From contig NZ_JAJAGO010000005.1 of NCBI RefSeq assembly GCF_025165795.1, forward strand, positions 248,001 to 312,000: 64,000 nt of DNA, in the 5' to 3' direction. Below are positions 53,701 through 62,056 of the stretch, one piece after another (the first letter of the stretch is position 1; the number at the start of each line of letters is the position of its first letter). Under the pieces are notes generated by a model. That model worked only from the letters and a program-made list of their open reading frames with translations. It made no database searches and was not told the DNA's origin. The DNA is from Streptomyces gossypii. GTDB lineage: Bacteria; Actinomycetota; Actinomycetes; Streptomycetales; Streptomycetaceae. Position numbers and translations under genes: made by a program.

Positions 53701-54186
53701 GAGCAAGCGCAAGGAGGCCGGGTCCGCCCAGTGCAGATCGTCCAGCACGATCACGGTCGGCTTGCTGCGGGCGGCGGTGACGAGCAGCGTGGTGAACGCG
53801 TCGTACAGCCGGAAGGACACGTTGTCCGCAGCGGGCCGCGCCGCCGCGGAGGGCTGCACGGTTTCCCCGAGCAGCACCGGCAGGCGGTCTCCGGCCGTCG
53901 CGGACGCCAGCGCCCACTCCCTCGTGGTCGCGGTCCGCGCGAGATCCCGTACGACCTGGACCCACGGCCAGCAGCCCGGTGCGCCGTCGCCCTCCCAGCA
54001 CGAGGCGCTCAGCACCCGTGCACCGCGCCGGGCCGCGTCCTCGGCGGCCTCGGCCAGCAGCGTGGTCTTGCCGATCCCGGCTTCCCCGGTCACGAAGACC
54101 AGCCCTCCGTGGCTGTCCAGCACCCGGCCGACCTCGGTCCGGAGGATCGCGGCGGGATGCTCACGCCCGATGAGGGAGTACGACAT
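50785..54186 (-). CDS. Large AAA-type (MalT/AfsR-like) ATPase regulator lacking a LuxR helix-turn-helix
   Basis: 1,133 residues. Starts MSYSLIGREHPAAILRTEV; the P-loop is VTGEAGIGKTTLL, and Walker B is TVIVLDDLHWAD. A long TPR-like helical middle part (about 420-850) follows, then an acidic Ser/Asp linker. The final ~190 residues match a C-terminal domain common in Streptomyces ATPase sensors (DLRVLLGRPG ... LLDEQARATYRDHVRKLDDAI ... CSYRP). No LuxR or SARP DNA-binding domain is visible. I place the start at ATG 54186; the open frame reaches 54453 but crosses the divergent gene. It probably controls the neighbouring reductase/MFS genes. Confidence 0.82.
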   Translation of the reverse strand: MSYSLIGREHPAAILRTEVGRVLDSHGGLVFVTGEAGIGKTTLLAEAAEDAARRGARVLSASCWEGDGAPGCWPWVQVVRDLARTATTREWALASATAGDRLPVLLGETVQPSAAARPAADNVSFRLYDAFTTLLVTAARSKPTVIVLDDLHWADPASLRLLDFLARHAWFEPLLVMGTYRDVEVEQPAHRARGLLLPLASRARTVRLSGLDVAQVGALIERTTGSAAGAGPVAEIHRRTGGNPFFVEQTAHLGAGGAGGAGGEPVGASVRDAVQQRLGLLPPAVVQMLVTAAVIGHEFTGGLLAATHAARLVRPGRPPRTEPPASAGPHPPADLPGEISALLEPALATRLVSRTGDRRYAFTHDLVRECLYTSLDAHQRRAGHLAVLRVLDGQPELSPAALAHHGRLAMPLLPGGEAAGYLLAAARHACSRLASEEAVGHYRAALEAAGHGPGRDRARIELELAAQLDRAGELTAARATFTSVLDTGRELADAGLVARAALGLHRLGNPSHQANDEIDLMDEARAGLEHRPIRGGHQERGDAALRARVLAAGSMARTHRAVEPHTARKLGHAAVTLAREQGDEETLGWCLLAHHDAIWGPGSEEERITILDELTAAARRAADRELESLASFLRTLALLEQGSPASHDELDTFTALTERTRLPRHRFLAISRRGTLAALRGRFDEARRHTDAARVLGERVGEVDSHRVWRDQVWALELLRGETDQAREVARTATPGDPFVAVLEGITAAYRGDVDTAVRRFPEVEALLSRMPSRYAPMLLVCRAQLAAATGDDERCEQARRAIAPVVDRWAVFSGCTVFGPMAHWAGSIDAAQGRWDAAVGHFGAAAAAADRLGARPWSVLARAQLARALRARGDAAAAETTLAAAADEAAQLGMSAAIEDVTRAVARPASGGGDGTGRGRRTGGGGGFDDGPDNNSPGTDSSAATDADADADRIFRPDGQVWTLRYAGRTAHVRDAKGLHDLRVLLGRPGVEVPATELLAPSAAHEAAGPRRLGADPLLDEQARATYRDHVRKLDDAIHEAVARNDEHRAAALDEERSALLDELRRATGLGGRPRRLGDDAERARQAVTARIRDVLRKLGTAHPELHEHLAAALSTGAQCSYRPGTPIRWSL

Positions 54187-54227
54187 GGCGTGGCCCGCGC
54201 CTCTCCGATTCGTCCATGCGATGTGCC

Positions 54228-54286
54228 CGTGAGATCCGGTCTCACGGCTGTGGGAGCAGCTCTCGCGCCCAAAGGGGTGAGACACC
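54228..54286. promoter_or_regulatory. Palindromic operators in the regulator/reductase divergent promoter
   Basis: CGTGAGA-TCCGG-TCTCACG (54228-54246) and GGTGAGACACC (54276-54286) share the GTGAGA/CACC elements. Both lie between the divergent regulator and FMN-reductase genes and could be bound by a common regulator. Confidence 0.6.
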
Positions 54287-54304
54287 GATCCTACGGGAGG
54301 CATC

Positions 54305-54937
54305 ATGAGCACTGATCTGCTGACCACGCGCGAAACCCGCGGCGGAGACTCCGGCACTTCGGCCGGCGCCGGGGAGAGGCTGCGGGTCGCCGTCATCATC
54401 GGCAGCACCCGGGAGGGCCGCGTCGGCGCGGCGGTCGCCCGCTGGTTCGCCACTCACGCACAGCAGTACGACGCCTTCGAGCTCGACATGGTGGACCTGC
54501 TCGAGGTGCCGCTCCCGGTGCGCCTCACCGAGGAGGTCACGCCGGAGCTCGACGCCTGGTCGGCCCGCATCGACCGCGCGGACGCGTTCGTCATCGTCAC
54601 GCCCGAGTACAACCACGGCTACCCGGCCGCCCTCAAGCACGCGATCGACCTGCTCTACCGCGAGTGGCACGCCAAGCCCGTCGGGTTCGTCTCCTACGGC
54701 GGCGTCGGGCGGGGGCTGCGAGCGGTGGAGCAGCTGCGGCAGGTGTTCGCCGAGCTGCACGCGGTGACGCTGCGCGATTCGGTGAGCGTCAACGTCAGCG
54801 ACGGCGAGGTCGACGACCTCGGCTGGGTCCGCGAGCACACGGGCGCGTCCACCGCCGCGAAGAGGCTGCTGGAGCGGCTCGAATGGTGGGCGGATGCGCT
54901 GCACTCCGCCCGTACCGCCTCGGCCTACACCGCGTGA
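54305..54937 (+). CDS. NADPH-dependent FMN reductase
   Basis: 210-residue flavodoxin-like reductase. FMN phosphate loop GSTREGRVG (about 31-39), and the family's TPEYNHGYPAALKHAIDLLY (about 99-118). It supplies reduced flavin or reduces quinone/azo-type compounds. GGGAGG 6 nt before the ATG. Its stop overlaps a GTG start of the next MFS gene. Confidence 0.9.
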   Translation: MSTDLLTTRETRGGDSGTSAGAGERLRVAVIIGSTREGRVGAAVARWFATHAQQYDAFELDMVDLLEVPLPVRLTEEVTPELDAWSARIDRADAFVIVTPEYNHGYPAALKHAIDLLYREWHAKPVGFVSYGGVGRGLRAVEQLRQVFAELHAVTLRDSVSVNVSDGEVDDLGWVREHTGASTAAKRLLERLEWWADALHSARTASAYTA

Positions 54938-56277
54938 GCGCCGCCATGACACCGAGCCGCCCGACCGAGGAGATCTCCACTTCGCGGGGCGCGAGCGAGC
55001 CGCCCCGGACGACACGCGGCGCGGGACCGGACGGCCCCGGGTCCCGGGTGGGGAGGCGGCGCGTGCCGGCGGTGGCTCTCGCGGCACTGGCCGGTCCGGT
55101 GTCGTTCGGCATCACCGGGCCCACGCTCGTGCTCGGCGACATCGCGCACGACCTCGAAGTCTCGATCCCGGCGGCCACATCCGTGGTCACCGCGTACGGC
55201 TGGGGCATCGCGGTGGGCACGCCCACGATGGGCGTGCTGGTGGCCCGTCGCGGCGTACGCGCCGCGCTGGCCGTGTGTGCGCTGCTCATCGCCGTCGGCG
55301 CGGGGCTGGTGCTGACCGTTCCGGTGCTGGCGGCCCTCGTCGTCGGCGCCGGACTCCAGGCGCTGGGCGCGGCCGGGATGGTGGTCGTCGCGATGAGCCT
55401 GGCCGACTCCGCACGGGCGATGGGCATGGTGACCTCGTCGATGGCCGGGCTGGGCGCCCTCGCGCCACTGATCGGCACCCGGGTCAGCTCGGCACTCTCG
55501 TGGCCCGCCGCGCTGGCCATGACCGTGCTGAGCCTCGCGGCGATACCCGCCGTGCTCCGCGGCGCGGAACGCCACCGGCCCGGGGCCTCTCGGCTGCCGC
55601 AAGACCGCGGGCGCGCGGCGGACCGCGCCACCGGCGCGGGGAGCCGGTTCGACGCCCTGGGCGCCACCCTGCTCGTCGGCCTGGTGACCGCCCTGGTGCT
55701 GGTGCCGCGGCACCCGCTGCCCGCGGGCGGCGTTGCGCTCGCGGCGGTGGTACTGCTGGCCGCGCACCTGCGCCGCACCCCGCACGGCTTCCTGCCTGCC
55801 GCACTGCTCACCAACCACCGGTTCGTCTTCAGCGCGGGGATCGCGTTCCTGCTCGCCGTGGCCAACTTCGGGATCGTCTACGCCGCACCCGAGCTGCTCG
55901 ACGATCTCACCGGGTGGAGCGATGGCGGGCTCGGCATCGCCGTCGCCGTGCCCTACCTGGCAGGCGGCGTGCTGTCCTGGTACCTGGTCGCCCGCTCCGG
56001 GCGCCTCGCCTACCCGGTCCTGGCCACCGCGCTGGCCTGCGCGGCCGCGGCCGCGGTGGCTGCTGTGGTCTTCGGCGCTGCCGTGCTGCCGCTGCTGTTC
56101 GCGGGCATGGCCACGGGCTCACTCGCCGCCTCCACCGGGCAGGGTGCGCTCGCCCTGCACGCCGGAGCGGCCGTGCAGGAGCCCCAACGGGTCACCGCGA
56201 TGGGCCTGTTCAACCTGTGCTACCTGCTCGGCGCCGCATTCGGTCCGGCGATCGCCGCCCTCGCCGTCAGCTCCTGA
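54934..56277 (+). CDS. MFS transporter, 12-helix type
   Basis: 447 residues, a ~40-residue polar N-terminus and about 12 membrane helices. After helix 2 comes GVLVARRGVRAAL (a weak motif A), and the middle loop is basic. GTG at 54934 overlaps the reductase stop (GTGA); an ATG at 54946 is the alternative. Probable efflux of a small hydrophobic compound. It is in line with the reductase and the next transporter. Confidence 0.85.
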   Translation: MSAAMTPSRPTEEISTSRGASEPPRTTRGAGPDGPGSRVGRRRVPAVALAALAGPVSFGITGPTLVLGDIAHDLEVSIPAATSVVTAYGWGIAVGTPTMGVLVARRGVRAALAVCALLIAVGAGLVLTVPVLAALVVGAGLQALGAAGMVVVAMSLADSARAMGMVTSSMAGLGALAPLIGTRVSSALSWPAALAMTVLSLAAIPAVLRGAERHRPGASRLPQDRGRAADRATGAGSRFDALGATLLVGLVTALVLVPRHPLPAGGVALAAVVLLAAHLRRTPHGFLPAALLTNHRFVFSAGIAFLLAVANFGIVYAAPELLDDLTGWSDGGLGIAVAVPYLAGGVLSWYLVARSGRLAYPVLATALACAAAAAVAAVVFGAAVLPLLFAGMATGSLAASTGQGALALHAGAAVQEPQRVTAMGLFNLCYLLGAAFGPAIAALAVSS

Positions 56278-56304
56278 GGATCACGGACCAAGAAAGGACA
56301 TTCC

Positions 56305-57927
56305 ATGTCGTCGAACGCCCCCGGGGCCGCCGTCCCGAAGGCCGGGGTCCGTCAGTGGCTGGGGCTTGCCGCGCTCGCCCTGCCCACCCTGCTGATCGCC
56401 CTCGACCAGAGCGTGCTGTTCCTGGCCCTGCCCCACCTCGCCGAGGGGTTGAACCCCACCGGCACCCAGACGCTATGGATCATGGACATCTATGGCTTCC
56501 TGATCGCCGGCTTCCTCATCACCATGGGCACACTGGGGGACCGGATCGGACGCCGCAAGCTGCTGATGATCGGCGCCGCGGCCGTCGGCATCACCTCCGT
56601 GCTGGCCGCCTACTCGGACAGCGCCGAGCAGCTGATCGTCACCCGCGGCCTGCTCGGCATCGCCGCCGCGACGCTGATGCCGTCCTCCCTCGCCCTGATC
56701 AGCAACATGTTCCCTGACAAGTACCAGCGCGGCCGTGCCATCGCCGTGTGGGCCAGCTGCTTCATGGGGGGCACCGCGCTCGGCCCCGTGATCGGCGGCG
56801 CGTTGCTGGAGTACTTCTGGTGGGGCTCGGTGTTCCTGATCGGCGTGCCCGTCATGGTGGTGCTGCTGATCGTCGCTCCCTTCCTGCTGCCGGAGTACAA
56901 GGACCCGAGCGCCGGCAAGCTCGACCTGTTCAGCGTCGTGCTGTCGCTGGCGTCGATCCTGCCGGTCATCTACGGGCTCAAGGAGCTGGCGCGCTACGGC
57001 CTCGAGCCGGTGCCGGCCGCCGCGCTCGTCGTCGGCCTGGCCGTCGGCGCGGTGTTCATCTCCCGGCAGGGCAGACTGGCCGATCCGCTGCTCGACCTGA
57101 AGCTGTTCAAGGTGGGCGCGTTCACCGCCGCGCTGTTGATCCTGATGGTCGCGATGCTCGGCACCGGCGGCGGCTACCTCTTCATCACCGGCTTCCTCCA
57201 GATGGTTCAGGGGCTGTCGCCGATGGAGGCCGGTCTGTGGATGGTGCCCTCGGCTGTCGCGTCCATCCTCGCCGCGCAGCTGGCTCCGGCCCTCGCCAGG
57301 CGGCACCCGCTCAGCATCGTCATCGGAGTGAGCCTGATCACCGGCACGATCGGCTACCTGCTGATCGTCTTCGTCGACCCGGTCGGCGGGTTGCCGCTGC
57401 TGATCGCCGGTCTGGTGATCATCTTTATTGGTGTCGGCACCATCGGGGCGCTGGGCACCGACCTGGTCGTCGGGTCCGTGCCGCCGGAGAAGGGCGGATC
57501 CGCGGCGGCACTCTCCTCCATCAGCGGTGACCTGGGCACCGCGCTCGGCGTCGCCACCCTCGGCAGCCTCGGTACCGCCGTCTACCGCGATACGGTCAGC
57601 GTGCCCGCCGACACCCCGGGCGGCGCCGAAGTCGCCGCCCGGGAAAGCATGGAGGACGCCATGACGGCCGCCCGGGACCTGCCGGACGCCGCCGGGCGGG
57701 AGCTGCTGACCGCCGCCGGGGACGCCTACACCAACGGGCTCAACACCATCGGAGTCGCCTGCGCGGTTATCGCCGCCATCAGCGCGGTCCTCGCGCTCAC
57801 CATGCTGCGCGAGAGCCGCGGCGCCGACCCGGCCGGCGGGGCTCCGCCGCAGCAGGAGGCGTCCGAGGCTGACCCGTCCGAGGCTGACCCGTCCGAGGAG
57901 GCCGAGGGCTCGCTCTCCGCCCGATGA
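56305..57927 (+). CDS. MFS transporter, DHA2 (14-helix) family
   Basis: 540 residues, about 14 membrane helices. LLIALDQSVLFLALPHLAEG (motif D1 region), GDRIGRRKLL (motif A) and MGGTALGPVIGGALLEYFWW (motif C) mark the QacA/EmrB-like drug exporters. AAAGGA ahead of the ATG, 27 bp after the previous MFS gene. The C-terminal tail is acidic with EADPS repeats. Last gene of the inserted efflux block. Confidence 0.92.
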   Translation: MSSNAPGAAVPKAGVRQWLGLAALALPTLLIALDQSVLFLALPHLAEGLNPTGTQTLWIMDIYGFLIAGFLITMGTLGDRIGRRKLLMIGAAAVGITSVLAAYSDSAEQLIVTRGLLGIAAATLMPSSLALISNMFPDKYQRGRAIAVWASCFMGGTALGPVIGGALLEYFWWGSVFLIGVPVMVVLLIVAPFLLPEYKDPSAGKLDLFSVVLSLASILPVIYGLKELARYGLEPVPAAALVVGLAVGAVFISRQGRLADPLLDLKLFKVGAFTAALLILMVAMLGTGGGYLFITGFLQMVQGLSPMEAGLWMVPSAVASILAAQLAPALARRHPLSIVIGVSLITGTIGYLLIVFVDPVGGLPLLIAGLVIIFIGVGTIGALGTDLVVGSVPPEKGGSAAALSSISGDLGTALGVATLGSLGTAVYRDTVSVPADTPGGAEVAARESMEDAMTAARDLPDAAGRELLTAAGDAYTNGLNTIGVACAVIAAISAVLALTMLRESRGADPAGGAPPQQEASEADPSEADPSEEAEGSLSAR

Positions 57928-57937
57928 CGGGACGCTG

Positions 57938-57970
57938 GGGCGGCAGGTCGACGCGCCGACCCCGCCGCCC
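57938..57970. terminator. Hairpin between convergent MFS and DUF3099 genes
   Basis: GGGCGGC-A-GGTCG (57938-57950) pairs with CGACC-CC-GCCGCCC (57957-57970) around a 6-nt loop, a long GC stem between the two stop codons. Confidence 0.75.
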
Positions 57971-57997
57971 TGGGTGGGACGGGGCACAGCCTGCGTG

Positions 57998-58195
57998 CTA
58001 CTCGTCCCACCAGCGGTCGTCCGGCTCCCGGCGGTTTCCGACGATCACCGCGACGGGCGGAATGACCATGGCGGCCACGCACATGCCCACCGCGACCGGC
58101 ACGGACCACAGGCGCACGAAGGCCCAGGCGCTGATGAAGAGCGTCAGGCAGACTCCCATCAGCACGAGGTAGCGTCGTCGCCGTCGCGCGTACAC
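57998..58195 (-). CDS. DUF3099 small membrane protein
   Basis: 65 residues with an Arg-rich start (MYARRRRRYLVLMG) and two membrane helices, the second ending MVIPPVAVIVGNRREPDD. This matches actinobacterial DUF3099 proteins. Function unknown. It starts 5 bp after the PaaX stop on the same strand. Confidence 0.82.
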   Translation of the reverse strand: MYARRRRRYLVLMGVCLTLFISAWAFVRLWSVPVAVGMCVAAMVIPPVAVIVGNRREPDDRWWDE

Positions 58196-58199
58196 GCCT

Positions 58200-59078
58200 T
58201 CAGGGTAGAGCGCGCGCAGCCGCTCTCGTGTGCGGTCGCCCGTGCGGCGCTGCCGTCACGCCTCCCTCGCGCAGCTCCGCCGGATATCGGGCCCCCGGCT
58301 CCCGCAGCCTGTCGTGCAGCTCCGCGAACACCCGGGCCGAGCGCTCGCCGGGCCAGCCGGAGGGCAGCAGCTCGGCAGGCAGCCCCGGGTCGGCGTACGG
58401 CAGCCTGCGCCAGGCGTCCAGCGCGAGCAGATAGTCCCGGTACGCCTCCCGCGTGGGCCGCGTACGCCGCCGTGACCAGGAGCGGAGCACCGGCTCGTGG
58501 GTGTCGAGGAACTCCTGGTGCAGCCGTGCCAGCGACTCGAGGTCCCACCAGCGGGCGACAGCCTCCGCGGTCGCCGCGAAGCCCGTGTGCGTGCCCCGGA
58601 ACAGCTCCACGTACGCGGCCAGCTCCAGCCGCCGCAAGGTGTGCCGGGTCTCCTCCTCCAGATGGGAGGGTGCGATCCAGACACCCGGTGCGGCGTTGCC
58701 GAAGCCCAGGCGGGCGAGGTGGGAGCGCAGCACATGGCGCCGCCGCCGCTCGCTCTCCGGCACCGAGAAGACCGCGAGCAGCCAGCTGCCGTCCGGACGG
58801 GGGCGGCTGTAGATCCGCCGGTCGCCGTCCTCCAGCAACTGCCGGGCCGCCGCCGAGGGCGCGTAACCGGCCGACCTGCTGCCGGGGTGTACGGCGACAA
58901 GCAGCCCGCGCCGCTTCAGCCGGGAGACCGCGGAGCGCACCGACGGCGGATCGACGCCGAGCGCCCCGAGCAGCTGGATCAGTACGGATACGGGCACGGT
59001 GCCGCCGTCGCCGAACTCGCGCCCGTACGCGCCGTAGAAGGTGACGATCAGGGAGCCGGGGGAGGGGTGCTGTGCCAC
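58200..59078 (-). CDS. PaaX-family repressor
   Basis: 292 residues. An N-terminal winged helix (SLIVTFYGAYGREF; SVRSAVSRLKRRGLL) is followed by the PaaX central domain (WLLAVFSVPESERRRRHVLRSHLARLGFGNAAPGVWI) and C-terminal part. PaaX proteins repress aromatic-CoA catabolic genes and release DNA on binding an aryl-CoA. Start GTG at 59078 lies 31 bp inside the CoA-ligase gene, so they are co-transcribed. It probably binds the TGACGRCAGTCA palindromes near 47508 and 60826 (inference). Confidence 0.9.
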   Translation of the reverse strand: MAQHPSPGSLIVTFYGAYGREFGDGGTVPVSVLIQLLGALGVDPPSVRSAVSRLKRRGLLVAVHPGSRSAGYAPSAAARQLLEDGDRRIYSRPRPDGSWLLAVFSVPESERRRRHVLRSHLARLGFGNAAPGVWIAPSHLEEETRHTLRRLELAAYVELFRGTHTGFAATAEAVARWWDLESLARLHQEFLDTHEPVLRSWSRRRTRPTREAYRDYLLALDAWRRLPYADPGLPAELLPSGWPGERSARVFAELHDRLREPGARYPAELREGGVTAAPHGRPHTRAAARALP

Positions 59079-60745
59079 GGCGTCACTTTAGAGGCTGCCG
59101 GATCGGCGCCGCGCAGCCGGAAGCGCTGGACCTTGCCGGTCGGGGTGCGCGGCAGCGAGGCCGTGAAGACGATCTCGCGCGGGCACTTGTACGGCGTCAG
59201 CTCCGCCTGGACGAACTCCCGCAGTTCGTCGGCGATTTCGGCGGAGGAGCGGGGCGCGTCCCCGCGCGGCACGCCCTCGCGCAGCACCACGTGAGCGACA
59301 ACCCGCTGACCGCGCCGTTCGTCCGGTACCCCCACCACGGCCGCCTCGGCGACTTCGGGGTGGTGCAGCAGCGCCCCTTCGACCTCCGGGCCCGCGATGT
59401 TGTACCCGGAAGAGATGATCATGTCGTCGGCACGGGCCAGATAGCGGAAGTAGCCGTCCGGTTCGCGGACATACGTGTCGCCGGTGATGTTCCAGCCGCC
59501 GCGTACGTACTCCCGCTGCCGTTCGTCGGAAAGGTAGCGGCAGCCGACCGGACCGCGTACGGCGAGCAGGCCCGGGGTACCGTCCGGTACCCCGGTCACC
59601 CCGTCCTCCTCCACTATCCGCGCCTCGAAGCCGGGCACGGGTATGCCCGTACAGCCCGGCCGGACCGCGTCATCGGCGGCGGAGATGAAGATGTGCAGCA
59701 TCTCGGTCGCCCCGATGCCGTCGATCAGGCGCAGTCCGGTGTGCTCGTGCCATGCCTGCCAGGTGGCGGCGGGGAGGTTCTCGCCCGCTGAGACACATCG
59801 GCGCAGCGAGGAGAGGTCGTACGAGCCGCCGCCCAGCTTGGCGAGCATCGCCCGGTAGGCGGTCGGCGCCGTGAACAGCACGGATATCCGGTGCCGTGCG
59901 ACGGCGCCGAGTATCTGCTCCGGGCCGCTCCACTGCTCCAGCAGCGCCGCGGCGCCCGCCCTCAGCGGGAAGACGAGCAGGCCGCCGAGTCCGAAGGTGA
60001 AGCCCAGCGGCGGGCTGCCAGCGAACAGGTCGTCCGGGCGCGGGTGAATGATCCGTGCGGAGAAGGTGTCGGCGATTGCCAGCACATCGCGGTGGAAGTG
60101 CATACAGCCCTTGGGGCGGCCCGTGGTGCCGGAGGTGAAGGCGATCAGCGCCACGTCGTCGGCGGCGGTCCGGACGGCCTGGTAGCGCGCCGGCCGCCCC
60201 TCGGCCCGGCGCAGCAGATCGTCGGAGGCCGCACCGCCGAAGGCCGTCAGCCGCAGCCCCGGCACCTCCGCTTTGACCAGGTCGTCCATCGCCCCCGCAT
60301 CGCAGAGTGCGTGACTCACCCGGGCGATCTCGCAGACCGTCCGCAGCTCCTTGGGACGCTGCACGGCCAGCACGGTCACCGCCACCGCACCCGCCTTCAT
60401 CACCGCCAGCCAGCAGGCGGCGAGCTGCGGCGTGGTCGGGCCGCGCAGCAGCACCCGGTTGCCGGGCAGCACCCCGAGCTCCTCGGTCAGCACATGGGCG
60501 ATGCGGTCGACGCGCGAGCGCAGTTCGCCGTACGTCCAGCTCTCGGCGGCACCGAGGATCGCGGGCCGGTCGCCGCCGTACCGCTCCACGGTGCGGTCGA
60601 GCAGTTCCTCGCCGCAGTTGAGCCGGGCGGGATAGCGCAGCTCCGGCAGGTCGGAGGTGAGCTGCGGCCACTGCTCGGGGGGTGGCAGATGGTCACGCGT
60701 GAAGGTGTCGACATGCGCGGACGGGCTCAGCTGCATGGCGTTCAT
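59048..60745 (-). CDS. Benzoate/2-aminobenzoate-type CoA ligase (AMP-binding)
   Basis: 565-residue acyl-AMP ligase. A3 motif AFTSGTTGRPKG, IDGIGATEMLHIF, the hinge GYFRYLARADDMIISSGYNI, and the A10 lysine in PRTPTGKVQR. The GATEMLHIF pattern places it among benzoate-CoA ligases. Expected reaction: ATP-dependent CoA activation of 2-aminobenzoate (or salicylate), the entry step of the pathway. ATG at 60745 with AAGGGGGC upstream; the frame extends much further upstream, but that part mirrors the acyl-CoA dehydrogenase gene. Divergent from that gene. Confidence 0.9.
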   Translation of the reverse strand: MNAMQLSPSAHVDTFTRDHLPPPEQWPQLTSDLPELRYPARLNCGEELLDRTVERYGGDRPAILGAAESWTYGELRSRVDRIAHVLTEELGVLPGNRVLLRGPTTPQLAACWLAVMKAGAVAVTVLAVQRPKELRTVCEIARVSHALCDAGAMDDLVKAEVPGLRLTAFGGAASDDLLRRAEGRPARYQAVRTAADDVALIAFTSGTTGRPKGCMHFHRDVLAIADTFSARIIHPRPDDLFAGSPPLGFTFGLGGLLVFPLRAGAAALLEQWSGPEQILGAVARHRISVLFTAPTAYRAMLAKLGGGSYDLSSLRRCVSAGENLPAATWQAWHEHTGLRLIDGIGATEMLHIFISAADDAVRPGCTGIPVPGFEARIVEEDGVTGVPDGTPGLLAVRGPVGCRYLSDERQREYVRGGWNITGDTYVREPDGYFRYLARADDMIISSGYNIAGPEVEGALLHHPEVAEAAVVGVPDERRGQRVVAHVVLREGVPRGDAPRSSAEIADELREFVQAELTPYKCPREIVFTASLPRTPTGKVQRFRLRGADPAASKVTPWHSTPPPAP

Positions 60746-60803
60746 GCCCCCTTGCGGCATTCCCGAGGGAGAGGGTTCTGGCGCCGGTCGCCGGTGTGCC
60801 GAT

Positions 60804-60846
60804 GAGCGTAACGTGTTGTTGACGGCAGTCAACGGGCCGCGATAAA
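60804..60846. promoter_or_regulatory. Divergent promoters sharing one palindromic operator
   Basis: GTTGACGGCAGTCAAC (60818-60833) is a palindrome whose two arms are both -35 elements: rightward TTGACG (60819) with GATAAA at 60841 (16-nt spacing), leftward TTGACT with TACGCT (60810-60805). A repressor here would control both the ligase/PaaX and the dehydrogenase/RidA units. Confidence 0.7.
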
Positions 60847-60880
60847 GCGGACGGCAGAGCACCGTGAAGGAGGGTCGCCG

Positions 60881-62056
60881 ATGCGGGCGTTCGCGCTGGA
60901 AGCCGAGCAGGACCGGTGGTGCGAGGAGCTGCGCACCCTCGCGACGGAGCGGCTGCGTCCGCTCACCGACGGCACGGACCCACCCGCGCACGGCCGGATC
61001 AACCGGCCGCTGGTCGCCGCGCTGGGCGAGCTGGGCCTGCTCGCGCGGATCTTCCCGCCCGACGGCTCTCCGGTCTCCGCGCTCGACCTGTGCCTGCTGC
61101 GCGAATCCCTGGCCCGTGGCTGCACGGAGGCGGAGACCGCGCTCGCGTTGCAGGGCCTCGGAGCCTGTCCGCTGGCCCAGTCCGGCAGCGAGATACAGCG
61201 GCGCCGCTGGCTCCCCGAGATCACCGCCGGGCGCGCGATCGCCGCGTTCGCGCTCAGCGAGCCCGGCGCGGGCTCCGACGCCGCCGCGTTGTCCCTCACC
61301 GCCACGCCCACGCCCGCGCCCACGTCCGCGCCCGCGTCCAGGTCCGGGTCCGGGTCCGGCGGCTGGCTGCTCAGCGGCACCAAGACCTGGATCTCCAACG
61401 CACCGTACGCCGACGTCTACTCCGTCTTCGCCCGTACGGGTGAGGAGGCGGGCGCCCGCGGCATCACCGCGTTTCTCGTGCCCGCGGACCGCGCCGGCCT
61501 GACCGGAGAGCCGCTGGACATGCTCTCGCCGCACCCCATCGGCACTCTCACCTTCGACGCCGTGCCCGTCACCGCCGACGACATGCTCGGCGAGCCCGGT
61601 CAGGGCTTCGGCGTCGCCATGCGCACCCTCAACCTCTTCCGCCCGAGCGTCGGCGCCTTCGCCGTGGGCATGGCACAGGCCGCGCTCGACGCGGCGCTCG
61701 CCCACGCCGCCACCCGCACCGCCTTCGGCGGCGTGCTCGGGGACCTGCAGGCGGTCTCCCACCAGCTCGCCGAGATGGCCACCCGCACCGAGTCCGCCCG
61801 GCTGCTCGTCTACGCGGCGGCGGCGGCCTACGACAGGGGAGACGCCGGGGTCGCCAAGCGCGCGGCGATGGCCAAGCTGCTGGCCACCGAGACGGCTCAG
61901 TACGTCGTCGACGCCGCCGTGCAGATCCATGGCGCCGCCGCCCTTCAGCGAGGACATCTCCTCGAGCGTTTGTACCGTGAGGTCCGCGCCCCCCGCATCT
62001 ACGAGGGCGCGACCGAGGTGCAGCGCTCGATCATCGCCAAGGAGCTCTACCGTTGA
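60881..62056 (+). CDS. Acyl-CoA dehydrogenase of the aromatic-CoA cluster
   Basis: 391 residues. FAD/acyl-CoA dehydrogenase signatures are AAFALSEPGAGSDAAALSL (about 124-142), GWLLSGTKTWISNA and YRTAF-like region TRTAFGGVLGDLQAV. The end is IYEGATEVQRSIIAKEL. A Pro/Ala/Ser repeat insert (about 143-162, codons based on CCCRCGY) interrupts the beta-domain. AAGGAGG before the ATG. Likely oxidises the reduced CoA intermediate. Its TGA overlaps the RidA TTG start. Confidence 0.88.
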   Translation: MRAFALEAEQDRWCEELRTLATERLRPLTDGTDPPAHGRINRPLVAALGELGLLARIFPPDGSPVSALDLCLLRESLARGCTEAETALALQGLGACPLAQSGSEIQRRRWLPEITAGRAIAAFALSEPGAGSDAAALSLTATPTPAPTSAPASRSGSGSGGWLLSGTKTWISNAPYADVYSVFARTGEEAGARGITAFLVPADRAGLTGEPLDMLSPHPIGTLTFDAVPVTADDMLGEPGQGFGVAMRTLNLFRPSVGAFAVGMAQAALDAALAHAATRTAFGGVLGDLQAVSHQLAEMATRTESARLLVYAAAAAYDRGDAGVAKRAAMAKLLATETAQYVVDAAVQIHGAAALQRGHLLERLYREVRAPRIYEGATEVQRSIIAKELYR

